Shown here: positions 48,601 through 56,124 of the stretch, piece by piece
Layout: every line of letters starts with the position of its first letter
Numbering within the stretch: the first letter of the stretch is position 1
Source: Ohtaekwangia koreensis
GTDB taxonomy: Bacteria; Bacteroidota; Bacteroidia; Cytophagales; Cyclobacteriaceae
NCBI RefSeq assembly: GCF_900167975.1
Contig: NZ_FUZU01000003.1
Location: forward strand, 372,001-436,000
Length of the DNA: 64,000 nucleotides
Direction of reading: 5' to 3'
Made by a program: the position numbers and the translations under genes
The notes under the pieces: generated by a model
The model's input: only the letters and a program-made list of their open reading frames with translations
Told to the model about the DNA's origin: nothing
Database searches by the model: none

Positions 48601-48738
48601 GGAACAGCAGGAGAAAAAGGATCTGGACTTGGGCTAATGCTTTGTCGCGAGTTCGTTGAAAAGAATGGCGGTGAGTTTACTATAGAAAGCCAGCAGAATG
48701 TTGGAAGTACATTTACGTTTTGTCTGGCAATACCCTGA
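45667..48738 (+). CDS. Beta-propeller/Y_Y_Y sensor histidine kinase (paralogue)
   Basis: A 1023-residue membrane kinase with signal MKFYISVILLIAGCYKING. The sensor is closely like that of the divergent gene (shared blocks such as RGFEEETRYIQED and KGIWKLQLNEAMD), followed by a Y_Y_Y domain (about 645-720), a membrane helix (YIVYLILVVVIFTVLLYWLI), a coiled coil, a DHp domain with LFSIISHDMRGPIHQV (His811) and an HATPase domain (NLISNAIKFTP, DTGTGLSPED, GSGLGLMLCREF). Its kinase core is of the ordinary ISHDxRGP type, unlike the TAHNLRGP core of its neighbour and much like the core of the TPR kinase at 53771-55726. No output domain; the partner regulator is unknown, the OmpR-type protein at 56930-57619 being one candidate. 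Confidence 0.92.
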   Translation: MKFYISVILLIAGCYKINGQQLLIQKYPIEVYQASTQNWRMVQDHQGTLYFANTNGVLIFDGIHWQLIALPGKAYLRSLDIHQDGKVYVGADREFGYLERTGKGNFKYVSFMPLLPETRRHDVKNISDVEVWGETVLFSDDEHAYIYRNGKIDFLNKTGLWFYQLGDSVYTIRDEQSTLYVYRNNAFVETGLNLNINITLITSYKGNLLMMDDKNQIWVVDPGAASKDKMSVLSENLNASLKELSIINIRPLYDGRFAILTDREIIIVDLNGKVLYRVTQSMLDDSNLQNTILYEDAQHNLWFTTDEFIGLIITSSPLAYFDKTNGFHGVIYCLEEQDGQQYTGTSTGLYHQMDGGEFELIPGVEGPIWTIYKSDDHLYVAYDSGVFEVMGRKATKIISHEYPQTLYAPNKHRDCLIMSSYNSGLWLLKKNNTVWTKHKIRGFEEETRYIQEDDKGNVWISHEGKGIWKLQLNEAMDAVISKKLYTTSHQLPSSLNNSIFKLSDQKIIAATQDGIYSYNESKDVFEPDYRFQKALQGITIYSLAEGEDGQIYFRGNDHVKEIAGVLTKEINGTYSALLTPFNKITWGDSDGILMATQQGAWFGNNSRIITYNPKQKTHYQQPLQPIIKKVIAADSIIYVNGTTRQTASIPYSWNSILFDFDVMYYEDAEKNEFQYKLLGFDKEWSAWTNAREAHFTNLPEGDYTFVVRARNIYKNKSRIASMTFHIDPPVYRTLWAYIVYLILVVVIFTVLLYWLINLKTKRVNRQKEILKKEVDEKTRELLAMNEEVKSQAEVLKASNYTKDKLFSIISHDMRGPIHQVREIFNMIESGYISPDEFRTQLMPDLKERVTYVATLTDNLLHWAKGQMEGIQVKPSVFNLLNVIDENINLLSAQALKKSINLTSGSQKSLDVYADKDMIKLVIRNLISNAIKFTPEYGTIEVNTRAEKRYTYISVRDTGTGLSPEDIGKILDKEYFTTYGTAGEKGSGLGLMLCREFVEKNGGEFTIESQQNVGSTFTFCLAIP

Positions 48739-48766
48739 ATCACAACGCCCGGATAACCTATAACGA

Positions 48767-50392
48767 TCACCGTACTGCAATCCGATGTGTCAGCACTTGG
48801 TTGTTCCAGTGGATGCGAAGTATATACAAGCCGGCTGCATAGGTTGAGAGGTTGAGCGTTTGTGAAGGATTCTCTTTAGAGAACGTCAGATCGCTTGTAA
48901 ATAACAATTGTCCCTTCGGAGAAATAAATTCAATCTGGCAGGCCGATACTTCTACGGCGCTGAAAGGTTTGATAGAAAGTGTATCGTCAATAGCCGGATT
49001 CGGATATACTATAAATGGATTTTCGCGCAGGTACTTCAGTAAAGTTTCTACAGTAAGATAATTGGGTATACCATAGCCCAACAGGTTATCAGGTGTATTG
49101 GCTTGTGAGCCCGACTGACGAATGATGTCCAATATCTCCTTGTTGGTTAAAGAAGGGTAATGCTGCCATATACCGGTTACCAGACTAGTAATGATGGGTG
49201 CTGCGAGCGAAGTACCCGAAGCTGACCCCACTGAACCATTGGGAAGTATAACACTTGTATTGGAACCCATCGCAGCTACATCTGGCTTGACAATTCCATC
49301 TATACTCGGGCTTGGGCCCTTGGAGCTGGAGGGCACGCGTATACCTGTACTGGTTACCGAAGCAACTGCCAGTATATCTTTAGCATCTGCAGGTGCAGTT
49401 ATAATTTGCCACGCAACTGCGCCTTCATTACCAGCGCTGCAAACTATAATTATACCACGGTCCGCGGCCCATTGTGCAGCACGTGTGATTACCGTAGTCT
49501 TTCCATCCAGTGCGGCCTTCGCGTAGTCCATGGATGAATCATCAAAGGTATTATAGCCTAATGAAGAGTTGATCACATCTACACCGGCACTATCTGCAAG
49601 TTCTGCAGCAAAGAGCCAGTTATACTCTTCAATTCTATATTCTGTACTAACGTCTTCGGTAACGAAAAGCTGGTAACTTGCTTTGTAAGCGCCCCCGGTA
49701 TAGGTACCCTCCTGATGGGCAGCGATCACAGAAAACACTTCTGCACCATGCTCATCGTATTGAAATATATCTTTTGTGTTATATACAAAATCATGCGATA
49801 CCGTCAGGTTTATCCGGTTCTCAGAAAATATAGCCTGGAACGGTTCATTTACATTCACGCCTTGAAAACCACTATCAAAAATTCCAACGACCATTCCTTC
49901 ACCATGAAATCCACCGACATGCATATCATCTATACCTACCATGCCGAGTTGGGTTTGGGTTACATCGGATGCTTTGGATGAACGTGCTTTGGTATTCGAC
50001 TTTTTCCGTCCATTGGTCATGAGCTTGGCATTGGGTGCTACATATTCCACGCGTTCAACGAATGATAAACCTTCAAGTGCTGAGACCACCGACTCATCGC
50101 ACTGTACCAGCACGCCATTGAACCAGCGCGTTTTAAAGTATACTTCTGCGCCAGCATCACGCACAGCAAGTACATAATTCGGATTTACGGGCAAATCTTG
50201 TTCCGTGATTGCTATATTTTGATTAGCCCTACGATCGATGGCGCGTTGTGAAAGAAATTCTGCCGGATTGGAAGTAGTATAAGGCGTGCCTGCCTTATCT
50301 TTAAATATAACTACATACCGGTTTACCTGTGCGAAGGATGTTATACTGATGAGCAGTAAAACTATAACGCGAACACCATTACTCCACACCAT
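48767..50392 (-). CDS. Secreted subtilisin-family (S8) serine peptidase with T9SS type A sorting domain
   Basis: A 541-residue exported protease. Start at 50392 gives the signal MVWSNGVRVIVLLLISITSFA; an ATG 33 bases upstream is possible. An inhibitor-like propeptide (RYVVIFKDKAGTPY, about 25-125) precedes the catalytic domain, whose triad by count is Asp173 (GIFDSGFQG), His215 (YDEHGAEV) and Ser395 (SGTSLAAP). The oxyanion Asn lies in CSAGNEGA. The last 75 residues are a type A sorting domain with IVYPNPAIDDTL and LSTYAAGLYILRI, so it is exported by the type IX system and processed at the surface. It overlaps the end of the upstream lipoprotein gene by 14 bases, implying co-expression. Role is likely nutritional or in processing surface proteins. 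Confidence 0.93.
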   Translation of the reverse strand: MVWSNGVRVIVLLLISITSFAQVNRYVVIFKDKAGTPYTTSNPAEFLSQRAIDRRANQNIAITEQDLPVNPNYVLAVRDAGAEVYFKTRWFNGVLVQCDESVVSALEGLSFVERVEYVAPNAKLMTNGRKKSNTKARSSKASDVTQTQLGMVGIDDMHVGGFHGEGMVVGIFDSGFQGVNVNEPFQAIFSENRINLTVSHDFVYNTKDIFQYDEHGAEVFSVIAAHQEGTYTGGAYKASYQLFVTEDVSTEYRIEEYNWLFAAELADSAGVDVINSSLGYNTFDDSSMDYAKAALDGKTTVITRAAQWAADRGIIIVCSAGNEGAVAWQIITAPADAKDILAVASVTSTGIRVPSSSKGPSPSIDGIVKPDVAAMGSNTSVILPNGSVGSASGTSLAAPIITSLVTGIWQHYPSLTNKEILDIIRQSGSQANTPDNLLGYGIPNYLTVETLLKYLRENPFIVYPNPAIDDTLSIKPFSAVEVSACQIEFISPKGQLLFTSDLTFSKENPSQTLNLSTYAAGLYILRIHWNNQVLTHRIAVR

Positions 50393-51077
50393 ACGCCCTG
50401 ATTGTCTGTTGATAGATTGTACCACTCTCCACTTGTTGCTGCCCGAGACAATTATCTTTTGTACAGAAGCTTAGTTGAGTCGTTGCCTTGTGAACAAGTC
50501 CTATATCTTTAGCATATACTTCTTTGCGCTGATCAAGGAAGACAATATAGTCGTCATTATCGCTTTGGTTCACAGTGAGACAATCGGAAAATGATTGATC
50601 ATTAAAAGTCTCTGTTGTATTTACAGACTCCAGTATATACTCGTCTTCTTCCAGAGTATTGTAAGCATTACCATTCCACGTGACTCCTGCATTTACCGGA
50701 AACTTCAATTTTACATATGAGATATTCTCTTCGTTCTGTACTATTTCAAGGTTGCTGTTTCGTACTGACCAAGTTGCATTATAGACCCACGGGTCGATGT
50801 CTGTATTTCGTTTGCTGCGGTGAATTACGAAAGCACTGTCGCCTTCAGTGTTCAGGAACTTATCAACGATCGCCACCTTTAATTGATACTGCAATGTTTC
50901 AGGGACGCCTAAAGTATAGATGATCTCATTGACATCATAAACCTGGTAGGAACCTGTTTTAAGCGGGAAATATGCTTCACCGATGCTACGCTTTTTATCA
51001 TCATCAGATGAATCACAGGCCACCACCATCATCCCGGTAACTGCTGCTAAAATTAAATATCTGAGAAAATGTTTCAC
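50379..51077 (-). CDS. Lipoprotein, probably surface-exposed, unknown function
   Basis: A 232-residue lipoprotein: signal LAAVTGMMVVAC with Cys21, then DSSDDDKK. A run of acidic residues right after the lipidated Cys matches the lipoprotein export signal that sends Bacteroidota lipoproteins to the outer face. The mature part begins YFPLKTGSYQVYDV, a motif seen in other short envelope proteins of this phylum, and contains two Cys (FCTKDNC) near the end that could pair. I recognise no enzymatic family. It is translationally linked (14-base overlap) to the secreted subtilisin gene, so it may serve the same process. Confidence 0.7.
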   Translation of the reverse strand: MKHFLRYLILAAVTGMMVVACDSSDDDKKRSIGEAYFPLKTGSYQVYDVNEIIYTLGVPETLQYQLKVAIVDKFLNTEGDSAFVIHRSKRNTDIDPWVYNATWSVRNSNLEIVQNEENISYVKLKFPVNAGVTWNGNAYNTLEEDEYILESVNTTETFNDQSFSDCLTVNQSDNDDYIVFLDQRKEVYAKDIGLVHKATTQLSFCTKDNCLGQQQVESGTIYQQTIRAYGVE

Positions 51078-51111
51078 TGATTAATCATTTTTCTTTAAAT
51101 CCGCGCTCGAA

Positions 51112-51143
51112 TTTGAACGTAAACACCCTCAAAGTTATTTTTT
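51112..51143 (+). promoter_or_regulatory. Promoter of the TrpF-like gene
   Basis: TTTG (51112-51115), 20 bases, TATTTTTT (51136-51143): one mismatch to TTTG-N19/20-TANNTTTG, 16 bases before the ATG at 51160. On the opposite strand TAACTTTG (51137-51130) matches the -7 consensus for the divergent lipoprotein gene, so the two promoters may overlap. Confidence 0.45.
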
Positions 51144-51159
51144 CCAGAGCATTTTAACT

Positions 51160-51726
51160 ATGGCATTAAAGACATTCGTAAAAGTAGGCAGCATATCCAA
51201 CCTGAGCGATGCACGGTATTGTGCAGGTATGGGCGTTGATTTGCTCGGTTTTCGCGCAATTGAAGGACAAGAGAGTTATATCAGTCCAAAACAATTTCAG
51301 GAAATAAGAGGCTGGGTTACGGGCCCACAGATCGTGGCGGAAGTATACGGCATAACAAACGCAGAACAATTGGCAGCTGTTTTAGAAAATTACCGCCCCG
51401 ATTACCTGGAGCTTGGTAAAAAAGAGTGGCAGGCTTTGCGCGAGCTTATAACGCTTCCGTTCATCCTCTCCATTGACTCTGGCGAAACGCTGGCATCCAT
51501 TGAAGCCGAACCTAGTTTTATATTGGTACGCGAACGCAGTGACCTGGCACAACTTGCCAACGATCATGAAATTTTGCTGGCGGTTGAATCTGCTGAAAAC
51601 ATTGAGCGCATCGATAAGCAGAACATTCACGGTATAGCGTTGAGTGGCAGCAGTGAGATAAAACCGGGACTTAAAGATTACAACGAGCTCTCGGAGATTT
51701 TAGAAATGCTCGAAGACGATCATTAA
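51160..51726 (+). CDS. TrpF-like (phosphoribosylanthranilate isomerase fold) protein lacking catalytic residues
   Basis: A 188-residue protein that follows TrpF along its length: FVKVGSISNLSDARYCAGMGVDLLGF aligns with the N-terminal KICGITxxxDA...GADALGF, YISPKQFQEI with the RYVSPEQA strand, and GIALSGSSEIKPGLKDYNEL with the C-terminal VDVSSGVE...PGVKD phosphate loop. The catalytic Cys of KICGI is Gly here (KVGSI), and the region that should hold the catalytic Asp and the GTG phosphate motif is shortened and unrelated (FILVRERSDLA). It is about 15 residues shorter than TrpF. No trp gene is near. It is probably a non-catalytic relative that may still bind a phosphorylated ligand; function unknown. 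A terminator follows it. Confidence 0.7.
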   Translation: MALKTFVKVGSISNLSDARYCAGMGVDLLGFRAIEGQESYISPKQFQEIRGWVTGPQIVAEVYGITNAEQLAAVLENYRPDYLELGKKEWQALRELITLPFILSIDSGETLASIEAEPSFILVRERSDLAQLANDHEILLAVESAENIERIDKQNIHGIALSGSSEIKPGLKDYNELSEILEMLEDDH

Positions 51727-51758
51727 CTATAACACTTTAATTATAGAATCTCGTATAG

Positions 51759-51803
51759 AATCGGTGTTGATTGCCTGCGCTGTATCAACACCGATTATTT
51801 TTT
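51759..51803. terminator. Intrinsic terminator after the TrpF-like gene
   Basis: A 13-bp perfect inverted repeat (AATCGGTGTTGAT at 51759-51771, complement at 51784-51796) followed by a T-rich run (ATTTTTT to 51803). It ends the TrpF-like transcript just before the convergent lipocalin-like gene. Confidence 0.88.
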
Positions 51804-51809
51804 AGACAC

Positions 51810-52295
51810 TTATTGATGTGTAACGCTATCGCTATGTAAACGAATATAGGTTTCGATGATTTCGCGATCTATACCTGTCTCTTCAATCTTTTCAATACCG
51901 CGTTGTACCAGGGTATCACTTTTCAGTGTAACGGTGAAGTGAAATGTTTTGTCTTCCCACTCGCGGAAGTTACAATACTCCAGGTGCTCGGTGTATTGAT
52001 CGCCCGTAAGTGTATAGCGACCACCACCGGCTACATACATGGCGGAGGTAGAGTCTTTACCATGATTAAGATCGTGATTCAGGAATGCAAAATGTGTGTC
52101 GTTGATGATCTTTATCATCCGCTGACCTTTTTGATAATCTGTGTGTGTTGTGTCATTCTTTTGAATAGTCGTACCAGTGATCAGCAGCCATGTTCCTTGC
52201 AGCGATTTTACTTTGTCTGGTCCGTGATTTAAAGCATTACGCTCGCACGACAGGAGCATAACAAGAGCGGACACGCAGAGAATTCTTACGTTCAT
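51810..52295 (-). CDS. Lipocalin-like lipoprotein
   Basis: A 161-residue lipoprotein. Start at 52295 (MNVRILCVSALVMLLSC) gives a lipoprotein signal with Cys17; an in-frame ATG 69 bases upstream would bury it. The mature protein starts with the lipocalin-like signature LQGTWLLITGT and continues as antiparallel strands (FAFLNHDLNHGKDSTSAMYVAGGGRYTLTGDQYTEHLEY), as in the Lipocalin_4/5-type families of Bacteroidota. Such barrels hold small hydrophobic ligands; nothing here identifies one. It follows the EEP-nuclease gene after 77 bases on the same strand. Confidence 0.7.
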   Translation of the reverse strand: MNVRILCVSALVMLLSCERNALNHGPDKVKSLQGTWLLITGTTIQKNDTTHTDYQKGQRMIKIINDTHFAFLNHDLNHGKDSTSAMYVAGGGRYTLTGDQYTEHLEYCNFREWEDKTFHFTVTLKSDTLVQRGIEKIEETGIDREIIETYIRLHSDSVTHQ

Positions 52296-52372
52296 ATTGA
52301 TAAGTTGGGTTTGTTTGGGGCCCGAATATAAACGATAACTTTTTACAGTCACATATTTACCCACTGTAACTG

Positions 52373-53428
52373 TTAAAATTTAAACTCCGCTACAACAGCA
52401 GCATGATCGGAGGCTTGATGCAAGGGACTTTCTATTGTGTTCTTACCATTGAATATACCACCGCGCTCTATCCTGCTATCAGTATATTTATCCGACAACG
52501 CTTTTGAAACCAACAGGTAATCAAATTGCTTCCGGGTGTTGAGATATGTGCCGTGTGTACCTTCATTGCGGGCAATTATATTTTCCATGCCTTGCATAGA
52601 AAGAAGCGGTTTTAACGATTTGCTATCAGGAGTATCGTTCAGATCTCCGGCTACCACTACGTTATCTTTTGTGAGGTTGAATTTTTGGTTGATGATTTCC
52701 TGTACGCGCTCCGCCTGAAGTTGCCGCTTGTTGTTATTCGCACCCGGACTGCCATATCCCTGGCTCTTAAAGTGGTTACACAAAATGTGGATAGGGCTTC
52801 CATTGTAATCAATGGTATACATGGCACAATCACGGCTGAATATTTTATACTGCCGCTTGTTTGCTCCCGTGTAGGTATCAAAAATATGGGTCTCAATATT
52901 CGTGATTGGATAATTGGAATAAAGACCTACATCTATACCACGGTCATCATTACCATCGATCAGCATCGAATATTTATACTTGTTCGTCAACAAATTCTTG
53001 TTGAAATTCTCCATCGCGGTACGGCTTTCAACTTCAACGGTGCAGAGTATATCTGCTTCCAGCGCATCAACAATGCGCGCTGTATTTTGCGTAGCGACCT
53101 CGTGTACTTCCTGTTTCACCAATTGCACCCACCCAAGCCAATCCTGCTTCCCTCCTGCTTTCAACTTGACCTTACCGGTCGCTATACTATATAGCTTTTC
53201 ACGCACCTGTATAATCTCGAAGTACTTCTTCTTTACTGTGGTTTCTATACGGTTCTTTATGATGTGCTTTATCTCCACCTCATCCTGCGTGTAACTATCT
53301 TTGCAAAGTAATTCTATCAGGCGATAATAGTCTTTTAAGATAAGGGAGGCTTCCGCAGAGAGTCCATCCAATTCAAAAACTTTAGGACGTTCGAACAGGT
53401 TGTTCAGGTTGTAAGTAGCAATTTTCAT
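52373..53428 (-). CDS. Endonuclease/exonuclease/phosphatase (EEP) family protein
   Basis: A 351-residue protein with the complete EEP (DNase I-like) motif set: MKIATYNLNNLFERP at the start (metal-contacting Asn), EADILCTVEVES (catalytic Glu), HILCNHFKSQ, VVAGDLNDTPDS (Asp/Asn pair) and the closing SDHAAVVAEF (catalytic His). An inserted helical segment of about 90 residues (about 30-115) sits between motif 1 and the Glu motif. There is no signal peptide, so the enzyme is cytoplasmic; substrates in the family range from DNA to inositol phosphates and lipids. Preceded by 342 bases without a gene. Confidence 0.88.
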   Translation of the reverse strand: MKIATYNLNNLFERPKVFELDGLSAEASLILKDYYRLIELLCKDSYTQDEVEIKHIIKNRIETTVKKKYFEIIQVREKLYSIATGKVKLKAGGKQDWLGWVQLVKQEVHEVATQNTARIVDALEADILCTVEVESRTAMENFNKNLLTNKYKYSMLIDGNDDRGIDVGLYSNYPITNIETHIFDTYTGANKRQYKIFSRDCAMYTIDYNGSPIHILCNHFKSQGYGSPGANNNKRQLQAERVQEIINQKFNLTKDNVVVAGDLNDTPDSKSLKPLLSMQGMENIIARNEGTHGTYLNTRKQFDYLLVSKALSDKYTDSRIERGGIFNGKNTIESPLHQASDHAAVVAEFKF

Positions 53429-53770
53429 TTTATCAAACAGGTATAGCTATCGTTCATAAGGTTAACCGGTAGTGCACTCAATCACTCTCAACATCACTAT
53501 ACCAGGCACACCGGAAACCTAAATCTTTCTTACGATAAGAGGTTTATGATCATCTTCATTATAAAAACAAACCTGTTTGATTCTTCTGAAAACAGAGTAG
53601 TATCATTTCGTTAACGTTTATCATTACTAACAACAGGTATACCAAATATCAGCTATACTTTCGGGGACTTGCAACTAAAAAGAGATTTAAATTTCTGATT
53701 ACACTATATACTTTACTAACAACGTCTTTTCGATAACGCAATCTGTATTACTCAACATTAAAAAAATGTA
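53429..53770. other. 342-bp intergenic region
   Basis: No coding sequence, tRNA or terminator is supported. The only structure I see is an 11-bp inverted repeat, ATCAAACAGGT (53432-53442) and ACCTGTTTGAT (53571-53581), 128 bases apart and both upstream of the EEP gene; the second copy is itself part of a small palindrome (CAAAC-CT-GTTTG). It could be a repressor-looping pair. Confidence 0.35.
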
Positions 53771-55726
53771 CTATATTTTTGTGTGATTAACCTGCGCTGT
53801 ATCATATTGCGCAATTGGCAAGGTGAATGTGAATACAGAGCCTTTATTTTTTTCGCTTACTACTTCCATAGACCCACCATTGTTTGCAATCATCTGCTTG
53901 CAAATAAGCAGCCCCATACCTGTACCTTTTTCCTGGTTGGTGCCTAGCTTGGTAAAGTATTCATCGTGGTGTAATAACTTTTGGGTTTCTTCTTCAGTCA
54001 TGCCAATGCCGGTATCTTCAACAATCACCTTCACAGCATTAGCGTGACGCTCACCTGAAATTTTAATTGAACCGTTCGCCGGTGTAAACTTAATAGCGTT
54101 GCCAACCAGGTTCCGCATAATAATTTCAACCTGGTTCTTATCAGCCCATGCTATATGTTCATCGGTTAATGCATTATCGCATGTTATTTTTTTCTCAGCC
54201 AGATTTCTTCTGAACTGATCCGATACGTGGTCTGCAATGTCCCGAAGTATAATTTTTTCAGAATTGGTCTTGACTTCACCAAGCTGCGCCCGCGCCCATT
54301 GAAGAAGATTCTCCAATGCATTGCCGGATGCCTTTACCTGGTGATTGAGCTCTGCCAACAGTCCCTCATATTGTTCGGGTGTAAGGCCACCAATTTTATA
54401 TAAATCCAAAACGGCCTGCAGATTTCCAAGCGGCCCGCGGAGATCATGGCTGATTACTGAAAACAGTTGGTCCTTAATTCTATTAAGTCGCGCCAGCTCG
54501 CGATTCGAATATGATAATTTATCATTGAGTTTCTTCCGCACCTTCCCTGTTCGAAGAGCGATATAAGCCAATATACTGATGAGTGCTATAATAATACCAA
54601 AAGCAATCTTCACGTAGCGATGTTGGCTTATAATCGCCACGTTGGCTTCGTTTATTTTTTGCAACAACTCAAGCTCACTTTGCTTTTGCTTGAATGCCTG
54701 CGTTGCCTGGAGTTGTTTCAAGTTTCTGCCGTTGATCAAAAGTTGTTTTTCACGTGCTACCTCATAGTACTTGTTCTGATATTCAAACGCTTTTTTATAG
54801 TCACCAAGCCCTGCATACAAAAATGCATACGACTCATCGATATAGTCCATCGGATTGAAGAAATCATTAAACTTGATTTGTCTATTTGAAATTATATACT
54901 GTGCACTGTCCAGATAGCGCAACGCCATCGGGTAGTTCTTCTTCTTTACAAATACTCTTCCGAGATGAGCATAGGTTTCAATCTCGTTCTCAAATTCTGA
55001 AGTAAGCCTAATCAGTTTCAAGTTCCTGAAGTAATAGAACAGACTGCTATCATAGTTCTGCTGGCGCAAATGAACGCTTCCTATATTACCGGCCAGTATA
55101 GCAATCCATGCGGTATCGTTACGGATAGACGCAACCTGATATGCCTTTCTAAAATCTCTTATTGCTTGCTCGTATACTTCCTGCTCGCGTAAAATCAGGG
55201 CAAGTCCATTGTAACAATTAATGATCGTTCTATAGTGAAGTGAATCTCCTCCTACAGCAAGCGTTTTGGTATAGTATTCTTTTGCTTCTTCATAATTCTC
55301 AGCCTTATGTTGAATGAGCGCGATTTCAAAGTAGCTATGCGCTTCGCCTATTTTATTATTTTGCTTCTCAAACAAGACTGCACTTTCCATAAAGAAAACA
55401 ATGGCATCATTCATCCGTCCATTGCCAAACATAGTTCCTGCCCAACCATAAACGCTCGGCAATATCTTTTCAGAAAATTTTTTATCACGGGCAATGTTTA
55501 CGATCGTGATTACATCGTCATCCTGGAAATGTAATTTCCCTGCATGAAAAATAGTAATCATCTCATCAAAGGCAGACTGAAATTCGTGTGACGTTGAAGC
55601 CTCTTCAAGCCGCTCCCTGAAGTCAGGGACAGATTGTCCTATAACCAACAACGGCATAGCTTGCAACAAGATCATTACGATCAGTATATAAATTCTTGAC
55701 AACAAAAAAGCAGGTTGATGCGGCAT
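53771..55726 (-). CDS. TPR sensor histidine kinase
   Basis: A 651-residue kinase with signal or membrane anchor (IYILIVMILLQAMPLLVIG), TPR repeats over about 100-350 (e.g. GEAHSYFEIALIQHKAENYEEAKEYYTKTL), a membrane helix near 375-395 (VKIAFGIIIALISILAYIAL), a short coiled coil, a DHp domain with LFSVISHDLRGPLGNL (phosphoacceptor His427) and an HATPase domain with NLVGNAIKFTP, DTGIGMTEEE and GTGMGLLICKQM. This is the ordinary Bacteroidota TPR kinase that senses by protein contacts in the periplasm. No regulator is adjacent on the same strand; an AraC-type gene is divergent and an OmpR-type regulator is 1.2 kb away. Confidence 0.92.
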   Translation of the reverse strand: MPHQPAFLLSRIYILIVMILLQAMPLLVIGQSVPDFRERLEEASTSHEFQSAFDEMITIFHAGKLHFQDDDVITIVNIARDKKFSEKILPSVYGWAGTMFGNGRMNDAIVFFMESAVLFEKQNNKIGEAHSYFEIALIQHKAENYEEAKEYYTKTLAVGGDSLHYRTIINCYNGLALILREQEVYEQAIRDFRKAYQVASIRNDTAWIAILAGNIGSVHLRQQNYDSSLFYYFRNLKLIRLTSEFENEIETYAHLGRVFVKKKNYPMALRYLDSAQYIISNRQIKFNDFFNPMDYIDESYAFLYAGLGDYKKAFEYQNKYYEVAREKQLLINGRNLKQLQATQAFKQKQSELELLQKINEANVAIISQHRYVKIAFGIIIALISILAYIALRTGKVRKKLNDKLSYSNRELARLNRIKDQLFSVISHDLRGPLGNLQAVLDLYKIGGLTPEQYEGLLAELNHQVKASGNALENLLQWARAQLGEVKTNSEKIILRDIADHVSDQFRRNLAEKKITCDNALTDEHIAWADKNQVEIIMRNLVGNAIKFTPANGSIKISGERHANAVKVIVEDTGIGMTEEETQKLLHHDEYFTKLGTNQEKGTGMGLLICKQMIANNGGSMEVVSEKNKGSVFTFTLPIAQYDTAQVNHTKI

Positions 55727-56124
55727 GACTTATTTCCTAAGTTAATATCCGGTACGCTTATAAACTACACAAGCCGTAAAAAATAAGACTTAATTTAGAG
55801 AAATAGAATCACATATAACACCTGATTTGATTGAGCTCACAGGCAGCATTGGCTTAAAGTGTCATTCTTAATAATTATGTTCATCGGTATATCAATGAAA
55901 AAAACGTATGTTGCTTTAAAAGCACCGACTTGTTAAAGGCCATAAGTCCGTATTCAATCAATCGATGTAGCCACCCTATATTTCTGATTTATGTCGCTAC
56001 ATGTTCTCCGTTATCTACGGGCCGATCATACGAGAAGTATTCCAATGATGATGTTTTAAGGTTGCTTCATGCAACCTGGATAAATTATATTTCGTAAATT
56101 TACAAAGGTGTAACTATCGGGATC
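55727..56124. promoter_or_regulatory. 398-bp divergent intergenic region
   Basis: No gene is supported. Two inverted repeats stand out near the AraC gene: ATGTAGC (55965-55971) with GCTACAT (55996-56002), and AGGTTGC-TTCAT-GCAACCT (56059-56077). The second overlaps the -33 position of a weak promoter (TTGC, 20 bases, TATATTTC at 56086-56093), so it is a candidate operator, possibly for autoregulation by the AraC protein. Confidence 0.35.
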
